Shown: positions 1 to 5,015 of the stretch, piece by piece
How the letters are laid out: each line of letters starts with the position of its first letter
Numbering within the stretch: position 1 is the stretch's first letter
Assembly: GCA_027296525.1 (NCBI GenBank)
Contig: JAPUJA010000025.1
Coordinates: forward strand, 1 to 5,170
Length of the DNA: 5,170 nt
Reading direction: 5' to 3'
Origin: Pseudomonadota bacterium
GTDB lineage: Bacteria; Pseudomonadota; Alphaproteobacteria; UBA828; JAPUJA01
The notes under the pieces: model-generated
Told to the model about the DNA's origin: nothing
Seen by the model: only the letters and a program-made list of their open reading frames with translations
Databases searched by the model: none
Translations under genes and position numbers: made by a program

Positions 1-186
1 GAAGACCGTGCTCTGCCAGCTCTCGATCTTCACCAAGCCGGATTTGAAGAAGACGCTCGCGATGCCGAGCCGCAGCAGGAGCTGAAGGATCGACGTGGGA
101 AAACCCTCGAGCATCCCAAGGACGCCGCCGATCAGATTGCCCACTCGCGGCGCGGAAGACACGGTAAGGGACGATTCGCTTTTCAT
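1..186 (-). CDS. DoxX-family membrane protein (partial, N-terminal 62 residues)
   Basis: The gene runs off the left edge, so only its first 62 residues are visible. After a short polar N-terminus (MKSESSLTVSSAPRVGNLIG) there is a segment at about residues 33-52 with LLRLGIASVFFKSGLVKI, followed by ESWQSTVF. This is the first transmembrane helix and following loop typical of DoxX/DoxD-like four-helix inner-membrane proteins. The ATG overlaps the stop of the upstream bufC as ATGA, and a G-rich ribosome site (GGGGGG, 8 nt before the ATG) lies inside the end of bufC, so translational coupling is likely. DoxX-like genes are a frequent last member of bufA-bufB-bufC operons. Their role there is unclear; a membrane redox or quinone-linked function is often suggested. 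Family assignment is good; the function in this operon is inference. Confidence 0.8.
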   Translation of the reverse strand, partial: MKSESSLTVSSAPRVGNLIGGVLGMLEGFPTSILQLLLRLGIASVFFKSGLVKIESWQSTVF

Positions 187-974
187 GGGTTCAACCCCCC
201 TTTAGTGGTCTGGTTGGCGGAATGTGCGGCGAAGACGCCGGCGTTCGCCAGGCGAAGCAGCGTGCGCGCAGGATCGGCGCTCGGATCCACGGCAAGCATG
301 CGCTCGAAGGCGCGGGCCAGCGGCGCGCCGCCGGCGATGGCGTCCAGCAGGACGAAGTCGGTCTCGGCGATCGCCGCAAACTCGGGCGCGTCGGCACTCC
401 GGCGGATGAGCAGGCGAGCAGCGCCGAGTCCCAGATCGATCGTCTCGTCGGACTCGTCGCGGTTCGCGCGCCAGATGCGGTCGATCGGAAAGGGTGAGGC
501 CACCAGCCGGCACGCCGGGTGAAGCTCGATAAAGAGATCGCCGAGAGCGTCGGGCGAAAGCCGGGCGACGGCCGCGAGGTCCAAGGTTGGCGAGTCGGGC
601 GCGTGAAGGGCTTCGTTGAGCGCCCATTCGAGCCGCGCGACGTCCGGGAGGTAGACGAGCGCCGAGGCGGGTTCGTATCGCGCCAGGAACTCGGAGAAGC
701 TCCCGCCATATTCGAAGAGGCAGGGCCCGACCGGCGGATGGTCCGCGATGTATCGCTTTGCGGCTTGACGAAAGAAACGCTCGCCCACCAAGCGGCAGAC
801 CACGGGGTACGTCGCTTGAAGCGCCTCGGTGAGCGTGGTGTAGAAGTGGTTGCGGTGGATGTTGATCCGTTCGCGCCGCTGGAGCACCTCACGCAAGGAA
901 GGATGTATCGGCGCGCCGGGCCCGGCGAGGATGGCTTCGGCAATCGCGTGCTGGACGTCACGCAACTCGGGCAT
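183..974 (-). CDS. bufC: BufC/HvfC-type partner protein of the MNIO enzyme (DUF2063 N-terminal domain)
   Basis: This 263-residue protein carries an N-terminal DUF2063-type domain at about residues 5-98. Visible hallmarks are the RINIHRNHFYTTLTEALQATYP stretch at 36-57 (split here by its core INIHRN), RLVGERFFRQAAKRYI at 61-76, and GPCLFEYGGSFSEFLA at 83-98. The C-terminal half (about 105-255) is the less conserved partner domain, with LPDVARLEWALNEALHAPD at 109-127. In related systems this protein binds the DUF692 enzyme and helps present the precursor peptide; the old label 'putative DNA-binding domain' is probably misleading here. The start codon lies inside the bufB end (17-nt overlap) and has GGGAGG 8 nt upstream, which supports the chosen ATG. 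It ends in an ATGA overlap with the DoxX-like gene. The assignment rests on domain motifs plus operon order and is strong. Confidence 0.9.
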   Translation of the reverse strand: MPELRDVQHAIAEAILAGPGAPIHPSLREVLQRRERINIHRNHFYTTLTEALQATYPVVCRLVGERFFRQAAKRYIADHPPVGPCLFEYGGSFSEFLARYEPASALVYLPDVARLEWALNEALHAPDSPTLDLAAVARLSPDALGDLFIELHPACRLVASPFPIDRIWRANRDESDETIDLGLGAARLLIRRSADAPEFAAIAETDFVLLDAIAGGAPLARAFERMLAVDPSADPARTLLRLANAGVFAAHSANQTTKGGLNP

Positions 975-1845
975 CGCGATCGCCTCCCAGATGCGCGGCG
1001 CGCACGGCGTCGGCCTTCGCGGCTTCGGTCATGAGGGTCGAAAGCTCGGGGATGTTCGTGTCCCACTCGATCAGGCTGGGGACCGGTCCGAAGCGCTCGA
1101 CCGCCTGCCCGTAAAGCGCCCACACCGACTCGGGCACGGGCGCGCCGTGGTCGTCGATCAAGACCGTCTCGCCGTTGCCGACAGCGTTGACGGCGTGACC
1201 CGCGAGGTGGATTTCACCGACCGCGGCGGGCGGAATGGCATCGATGTAGTCGCTGGCGTTCCAGCCGAGGTTGTGGGCGCTGACATAGACGTTGTTGACG
1301 TCGACGAGGAGCCCGCAGCCCGTGCGCACGGCGATTTCGGTGAGAAACTGCCATTCCGGAATCCCGCTCGACGGGAATTCGAGATAGCTCGACGGGTTCT
1401 CGACGAGGATCGTTCGGCGGAGCGCGTTCTGTACGTGGTCGATGTTTCGGCAAAAGAGCGCCAGGGTCTCTTCCGTGTAGGGCAGCGGCAAGAGGTCGTT
1501 GAGGTAGACGCCACCCGCGGCGCTCCAGGAGAGGTGTTCCGAGACGAGCGCCGGTTCGATGCGTTCGACGAGGTCGGCGAGGCGCTCGAGGTGGGCGGGG
1601 TCGGGCCCGTCGGCCGCGCCGAGAGAGGTGCCGACGCCGTGGAGCGCGACCGGATAGTCGCGGCGAATCGCCTCGAGGCCGCTGAGCGCGGGCCCGCCGC
1701 CCATGTAGTTTTCGGCATGGGCCTCGAACCAGCCGACCTCGGGTCTCGTTTCGAGAACCTCGCGGTAATGAGGGGCCCGCAGGCCGATCCCGGTACGCGC
1801 GTCCGGGACGGCCCGCGGGGAGGCAAGATGGTGGGAGGAAGCCAT
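958..1845 (-). CDS. bufB: BufB: DUF692 / MNIO multinuclear non-heme iron oxidase
   Basis: A 295-residue TIM-barrel enzyme of the DUF692 family, full length. Motifs in order are GIGLRAPHY (19-27), FEAHAENYM (40-48), ALHGVG (67-72, His69), SEHLSW (102-107, Glu103-His104), VENPSSYL (148-155, Glu149-Asn150), VDVNNVYVSAHN (181-192, Asp182, Asn184, His191), EIHLAGH (211-217, Glu211, His213, His217), IDDHG (230-234) and LIEWDTNIP (258-266). These match the His/Asp/Glu/Asn metal ligands of MNIO enzymes, which use two or three iron ions and O2 to convert cysteines of a precursor peptide into oxazolone/thioamide or thiooxazole groups. The neighbour BufA1 is the obvious substrate. The ATG has GAGG 8 nt upstream, and that site pairs with CCTC inside a hairpin of the 38-nt bufA1-bufB gap. 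The reaction on this particular peptide is inferred from family and context. Confidence 0.95.
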   Translation of the reverse strand: MASSHHLASPRAVPDARTGIGLRAPHYREVLETRPEVGWFEAHAENYMGGGPALSGLEAIRRDYPVALHGVGTSLGAADGPDPAHLERLADLVERIEPALVSEHLSWSAAGGVYLNDLLPLPYTEETLALFCRNIDHVQNALRRTILVENPSSYLEFPSSGIPEWQFLTEIAVRTGCGLLVDVNNVYVSAHNLGWNASDYIDAIPPAAVGEIHLAGHAVNAVGNGETVLIDDHGAPVPESVWALYGQAVERFGPVPSLIEWDTNIPELSTLMTEAAKADAVRAAHLGGDRDARVA

Positions 1846-1848
1846 CGG

Positions 1849-1875
1849 ATTTGCCTCAGGGGGGGAGGATCAAAT
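1849..1875 (-). promoter_or_regulatory. Hairpin that covers the bufB ribosome-binding site
   Basis: Read on the minus strand, the bufA1-bufB gap contains ATTTG, a two-base bulge AT, CCTC, a loop CCCCCCT, GAGG and CAAAT. The 5-bp and 4-bp arms form a stacked hairpin. GAGG, 8 nt before the bufB ATG, is the only Shine-Dalgarno-like sequence in the gap and is completely paired. The structure could reduce bufB initiation unless ribosomes leaving bufA1 open it. The base pairing is seen directly; the regulatory effect is inferred. Confidence 0.5.
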
Positions 1876-1883
1876 AGCGAGCG

Positions 1884-2156
1884 CTACAACACTTCGGTGC
1901 TGCCGCCCGCGATCTTGCCGCAGCTGCCCTCGGGCAGGTAGACCCACGCGTCCAGCTGATTGTCGGCCTTCGAGGTGCCGGCGCAGGACGAGGTCGCGGT
2001 CTGGCAGTCGTTATGCCCGGCCTTGACGACGCCGTAGCATTTCTCGAACTCGATCTCATCCTCGGCCGAGGCCGGGGTGCTGCCGAACGCGCCCAGGGCG
2101 CCCAGGGAGACAGCGACGGCGAAGGCCGTGGTGGCGGCAATGTTGCGACGAGTCAT
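1884..2156 (-). CDS. bufA1: BufA1-type bufferin precursor peptide (DUF2282), exported, four cysteines
   Basis: This 90-residue peptide has a signal sequence: positive MTRRN, hydrophobic core at about 6-25, and a TPASA|EDE cleavage site after residue 31. The mature part of about 59 residues carries cysteines at 40, 51, 58 and 79 in the contexts FEKCYG, HNDCQT, SSCAGT and GSCGKIAGGS, the pattern of the DUF2282 / bufferin-1 family. From memory of this family, the two central cysteines are converted by BufB to thiooxazole rings, and the exported product binds copper in the periplasm as a protective metallophore. Here those would be Cys51 and Cys58. I start the gene at the ATG at 2156 because AAGGAG lies 8 nt upstream and the signal peptide then begins properly; an in-frame ATG at 2246 would add 30 unlikely residues. 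It is the first gene of the operon. Confidence 0.93.
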   Translation of the reverse strand: MTRRNIAATTAFAVAVSLGALGAFGSTPASAEDEIEFEKCYGVVKAGHNDCQTATSSCAGTSKADNQLDAWVYLPEGSCGKIAGGSTEVL

Positions 2157-2233
2157 TTCTTGTTCTCCTTTGCGAATTGGCTGTTGAACACACGGAAAAA
2201 CTATTGAAGGTACGTTTTCGTTATTGGTCAGCG

Positions 2234-2259
2234 TTCCCATTTGCACGGAGAAAGGTTAG
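2234..2259 (-). promoter_or_regulatory. Candidate ECF-sigma promoter of the buf operon
   Basis: On the minus strand CTAACC (2259-2254) is followed after exactly 16 nt by GGAA (2237-2234). This resembles, with one mismatch in each box, the GTAACC-N16-CGAA element that I recall for SigF-controlled buf operons in Caulobacter. It would give a leader of about 70 nt before the bufA1 ATG. The match is degenerate and the consensus is from memory. A second possibility is GGAAC at 2237-2233 acting as a -35 box, with CGTA 18 nt downstream. No sigma or anti-sigma gene is in the window. Confidence 0.3.
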
Positions 2260-2413
2260 GTCCAGGCTGTCTCCATTTGAAATATTTTTGGCCTATTGTT
2301 TGGATAGCTCGAGGCTATGGCCGTCCCTGTTCGGCCGAGGCCCTCTGTGTTAACTTGCGCGCAAAGGGGCGATCGCGTCCGACGGCCCCAAGAAAACGGG
2401 GGACTCCGAGGAG
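2260..2413. other. Divergent intergenic leader between the buf operon and the ridA-ureohydrolase set
   Basis: No credible gene lies here. The part at 2271-2306 is distinctly AT-rich against a GC-rich background and holds a TTGAAA at 2277-2282, with a poor -10 candidate (TTGGAT) 17 nt later, so the plus-strand promoter is probably here but is not resolved. Further on, GGGGC (2366-2370) and GCCCC (2385-2389) can form a 5-bp hairpin with a 14-nt loop just before the RidA gene. A small interrupted palindrome, ATAGC-TCGAG-GCTAT, lies around 2304-2318. I could not match any known guanidine riboswitch class in this leader. Confidence 0.45.
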
Positions 2414-2811
2414 ATGCGCATCACGGCGTCGCCGCGCGGTCATCCGCGATGGCCGGTGAAGGCTCGCTGCAGCCCCGGCGTCAAGGGCGGCGAGATGATC
2501 TTCGTCGGCGGCCAGGCCGATCTGGACGCGGCGGGCGTGGCCGGGCATCCGGGTGATCTTGAGGCTCAGACGGCAGTGCCCTCGCCAGCATCGCGGCCGT
2601 GCTGGCCGAGCTCGGCGCGGATCTCGAGGACCTCGTCAATCTCGTGGCCTTTTACGAGAGCAGTGGTGCGCGCGACGAATGGGATTTCCTGCGCCTCCTT
2701 CGACGGGTGCTGGGCCCCGGGCCCCGGCCCGTGGTGAGCGCGATCCCCGTGCCTTACCTGCCGGTCCAAGGCGTCATGGTCGAGATCGAGGCCGTCGCCT
2801 CGACGGCGTGA
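2414..2811 (+). pseudogene. RidA/YjgF/YER057c-family gene with an apparent one-base frameshift
   Basis: Two adjacent frames together make one RidA-like protein of about 132 residues, the normal family length. The first (2414 to about 2577) contains GVKGGEMIFVGGQADLD and HPGDLEAQTA. The second (about 2578 to 2811) contains ALASIAAVLAELGADLEDLV, LVAFYES, RPVVSAIPVPYLPVQG and the C-terminal VEIEAVAS. Adding one base near 2576-2578 joins them with the usual six residues between QT and the isoleucine. RidA proteins are small trimers, the best known of which hydrolyse reactive enamines or imines. The catalytic arginine of classical RidA appears replaced: the PARS motif position reads PVVS, while the glutamate of the IEIEA-type motif is kept. 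This suggests a non-RidA Rid subfamily. ATG 2414 is the only start in the open frame, with GGGGGA 10 nt upstream. It may be a true pseudogene or a sequencing error. Confidence 0.8.
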
Positions 2812-2836
2812 GCGGGCTTTAGGGAGGGGAAGACCG

Positions 2837-4003
2837 ATGGCGGACGACAAAAGCGACTTTCAGGGCAAGCGCAACCTCGAGAGCCTCGCGCGCATCCCGC
2901 AGACGAAGCAGAAGGAGGCGACCCGGCGCGCGCTCGAGTTGGGCTTGGAAGCCGCGCCCTCGATCAAGGACCGCGACATCTCTCTCTTCAGCCGCGGCTA
3001 CGCGCCGGCCTTCGCGGGCATCAACACCCTCTTGAAGATGCCCTACTGCGAGGATGTGCGCGAGGTCGGCAAGTACGAAGCGGCCTTCATCGGCGAGCCC
3101 TTCGATACCGGCACGACCTTTCGCCCCGGCGCACGCTGGGGGCCGCAGGCCGTTCGGCGCATCTCGGCGCTCTATGATGGCTACACGATCAACGGCGCGG
3201 TCGACCTGCATGAGGAACTCGATTTGTGCGACCTGGGCGACGTCTATGTGATTCCCGGCAACATCGAGAAGACCTTCGATCAGATTACCAAGGCGATCTC
3301 CTACATCGTCGAGCAGGGGGTCTTTCCGGTGATCTGCGGCGGCGATCATTCCCTCGGCTTTCCGAATGTCCGGGGCATCGCGCCCCATATCGACGGCAAT
3401 GTCGGGATCATCCATGTCGACCGGCATCTCGACTGCTCGGAGATGCAGATGGACGAGCGCATGCACGGCACCCCCTGGTATTGGACCTGTCACGAAGCCA
3501 GCGCGACGACCCATAGGGACCACGCCCATATGCACGATGTCGGTCTTCCCAATTGTCTGCCGGAAAACCTCGTTCAGCTGGGAATCGGCGGCTGGGCGGG
3601 CATGCGCGACGCCGCGATCATCGCCCGCCGGCGGGGCAGCAACGTCCTGACGGTCGAGGATGTCGGGCGGCTCGGCCCGGAGAAGACCGCCGAGATCGCG
3701 CTCGAGCTCGCCTGGAAGGGCTGCAAGGCGGTCTATCTCTCCTTCGACATCGACTCGATCGATCCTGCCTTCGCGCCGGGCACGGGAACGCCCGAGCCCG
3801 GGGGCCTGCAACCCCGCGAGGCCCTCGAGATCGTGCGCTTGGTCGCGACCGAGGGGCTGTGCGGGCTCGAGGTGGTCGAGATCTCGCCGCCCTATGACGT
3901 CAACGACAACACCGCCCAGCTCGGTCTTCGCGTCATGCTGGACGCCTTGGCCGCGATGGTCACCGCCGGTAAGCTCGGCCACCGCGACGCGGTCGCGATC
4001 TAG
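2837..4003 (+). CDS. Ureohydrolase of the agmatinase superfamily, guanidine hydrolase (GdmH)-like
   Basis: A 388-residue metallohydrolase, longer than typical agmatinases (about 300-320) because of an N-terminal extension of about 75 residues. Motifs: PFDTGTTFRPGARWGPQAVR (88-107), CGGDHSLG (167-174, His171), VDRHLD (194-199, Asp195, His197, Asp199), FDIDSIDP (303-310, Asp304, Asp306) and LEVVEISPPYD (344-354). All six metal-ligand positions of the bimetallic centre are present. The DRHxD form instead of the classical DAHxD, the DERMHGTPWYW segment (206-216), LVQLGIGGW (245-253) and the long N-terminus resemble, from memory, Synechocystis GdmH (Sll1077), a Ni-dependent enzyme that splits guanidine into urea and ammonia. 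An agmatinase or other guanidino hydrolase role is not excluded. GGAGG lies 9 nt before the ATG. Nickel chaperone genes found beside some gdmH genes are not in the window. The His-rich loop at 219-233 is odd. Confidence 0.88.
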   Translation: MADDKSDFQGKRNLESLARIPQTKQKEATRRALELGLEAAPSIKDRDISLFSRGYAPAFAGINTLLKMPYCEDVREVGKYEAAFIGEPFDTGTTFRPGARWGPQAVRRISALYDGYTINGAVDLHEELDLCDLGDVYVIPGNIEKTFDQITKAISYIVEQGVFPVICGGDHSLGFPNVRGIAPHIDGNVGIIHVDRHLDCSEMQMDERMHGTPWYWTCHEASATTHRDHAHMHDVGLPNCLPENLVQLGIGGWAGMRDAAIIARRRGSNVLTVEDVGRLGPEKTAEIALELAWKGCKAVYLSFDIDSIDPAFAPGTGTPEPGGLQPREALEIVRLVATEGLCGLEVVEISPPYDVNDNTAQLGLRVMLDALAAMVTAGKLGHRDAVAI

Positions 4004-4016
4004 GGCGGACGGCGTC

Positions 4017-4787
4017 GTGGGCACGCGAATCGCGGATCATTGGTTCGAGAACGAGCGGGTCGATGACGACATCACGCTTCTCTGGGAGCCCCATGTCGAC
4101 CCCCTGATCCGCTGCAACATCTGGCATGTGCGCGGGCGGACGCGCGACCTCATGATCGACACCGGCCTCGGGCTCGCGAGCCTCAAGGAGGCCGCGCGCC
4201 ACCTTCTGGAGAAGCCGGTGATCGCGCTCGCGACCCACACCCATTACGACCATATGGGCAGCATGCACGAGTTCGAGGTGCGCGCCGTGCACCGGATCGA
4301 GGCCGGCGAGCTCGCGGCGCCCAGCGATTGGGGCCGGCTTCGGGGTGCGGATTTTTCCGACGAGATGCGGCTCTATTTCGATCGCGTGGGCTATCCGATC
4401 CCGGAGGAGCTCGTCACCGCCTATCCCCATGAGGGCTTTGACCCGGCGCGCTACGCCACGCCGCCCGCCGCGCCGACCTGGCTCCTCGACGATGGCGACG
4501 TGGTCGATCTCGGCAACCGCGCCTTCGAGGTGTTCCATCTGCCCGGCCACTCGCCCGGCAGCATCGGGCTCTGGGAGGGGGCCACCGGCACGCTCTTTTC
4601 GGGCGATGCCGTCTATGACGGCCCGCTCCTGGACGAGCTCCCGGGCTCGGACGTCGAGGCCTATCTCGGCACCATGAGGCGGCTGCGCGAGCTCCCGGTC
4701 TCCGTCGTCCATGGCGGACACGAGCCGAGCTTCGGGCGCGCGCGGCTGATCGAGCTCGTCGAGGGTTATCTGAAACTACGAAGCTAG
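4017..4787 (+). CDS. Metallo-beta-lactamase-fold hydrolase, substrate unknown
   Basis: A 256-residue MBL-fold protein with the full metal-site set: THTHYDHMG (73-81; His74, His76, Asp78, His79), LPGHSPGS (175-182, His178), SGDAVYDG (195-202, Asp197) and GGHEPSFGRARL (233-244, His235). The fold supports two zinc or iron ions, as in glyoxalase II-like thioesterases and related hydrolases. The region between the first two motif blocks (about 85-170) is longer than in the shortest members and may form the substrate lid. I start at GTG 4017, 13 nt after the ureohydrolase stop, because GGCGG lies 8 nt upstream and homology-like sequence (GTRIADHWFEN) begins right there; the frame is open further upstream but only inside the ureohydrolase gene. 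The spacing implies co-transcription. A role with the upstream enzyme, such as hydrolysis of a related intermediate, is inference. Confidence 0.88.
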   Translation: MGTRIADHWFENERVDDDITLLWEPHVDPLIRCNIWHVRGRTRDLMIDTGLGLASLKEAARHLLEKPVIALATHTHYDHMGSMHEFEVRAVHRIEAGELAAPSDWGRLRGADFSDEMRLYFDRVGYPIPEELVTAYPHEGFDPARYATPPAAPTWLLDDGDVVDLGNRAFEVFHLPGHSPGSIGLWEGATGTLFSGDAVYDGPLLDELPGSDVEAYLGTMRRLRELPVSVVHGGHEPSFGRARLIELVEGYLKLRS

Positions 4788-4816
4788 AGCGATATCCATT
4801 CACATGGAATCGCTCT
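4786..4816 (+). repeat. Intergenic hairpin repeat beginning in the stop codon of the MBL gene
   Basis: AGAGCGAT (4786-4793), a bulged A, TCCAT, loop TCAC, ATGGA and ATCGCTCT (4809-4816) form a 13-bp hairpin with a 4-nt loop. The first two bases are the AG of the TAG stop. No U-tract follows, so it is not a standard intrinsic terminator; it may protect the 3' end of the mRNA or aid Rho-dependent termination. Short AGAGCGAT...ATCGCTCT hairpins of this kind are, from memory, scattered between genes in many alphaproteobacteria. Confidence 0.65.
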
Positions 4817-5015
4817 GAGGTCATGTCGCCGACGCTTGTCGGCCCATGGCGCAGCGCTCCGCTCGGGCGGCGCTTGCGCTTACGCGTCGCCGTCGCCCCC
4901 CTGGAGCGGTTTCAAGGTGAGCGGAAACGGCCCTGGCGTTCGAGGCCGGAAGATCCGGCAGCCGAGGTGGGGTTTCGGTCTGACTTAATTTAAGCCGCGG
5001 GTGAACGGCGCGTGC
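4817..5015. other. Intergenic stretch with further repeat-like sequence
   Basis: No gene is visible. At 4850-4895 there is a run rich in GCGC, GGCG and CGTC words with overlapping imperfect inverted repeats. At 4903-4934 a segment with GTTTC (4909-4913) and GAAAC (4924-4928), flanked by imperfect GC pairs, resembles a degraded copy of the GAGCGTTTC...GAAACGCTC type of alphaproteobacterial intergenic hairpin. An 11-nt odd palindrome CTTAATTTAAG lies at 4984-4994. Together with 4786-4816 this could be a mosaic of dispersed repeats separating two convergent genes. Confidence 0.4.

Noticed and set aside
187..197. Small inverted repeat GGGTTCAACCC before the DoxX-like start
   Set aside because: The arms are 5 bp with a one-base centre, too short to form a hairpin, and it lies in bufC coding sequence.
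850..1941. Open frame of 363 codons on the plus strand across bufB
   Set aside because: It is antisense to bufB, bufC and bufA1, which carry full family motifs; its product is a typical GC-rich shadow.
2157..2246. Longer start for bufA1 at 2246, adding 30 residues
   Set aside because: The extension would bury the signal peptide, while the ATG at 2156 has a well-placed AAGGAG.
2260..2413. Guanidine riboswitch in the leader of the plus-strand gene set
   Set aside because: I looked for the paired ACGR-loop hairpins of class II and the conserved core of class I and could not find them; the GGGGC/GCCCC hairpin alone is not enough. A covariance-model search would settle it.
2560..2590. Programmed ribosomal frameshift in the RidA-like gene
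   Set aside because: No slippery run, stimulatory stem or internal Shine-Dalgarno was evident, and RidA genes are not known to use it; mutation or base-call error is simpler.
2819..4024. Long open frame of 401 codons on the minus strand opposite the ureohydrolase
   Set aside because: It mirrors the high-GC coding frame of a clearly recognised enzyme, has no family motif, and shows only Asp/Arg/Val-rich shadow composition.
3960..4721. Open frame of 253 codons on the minus strand opposite the MBL gene
   Set aside because: The plus strand has the complete MBL motif set; the reverse frame has no recognisable domain or ribosome site.
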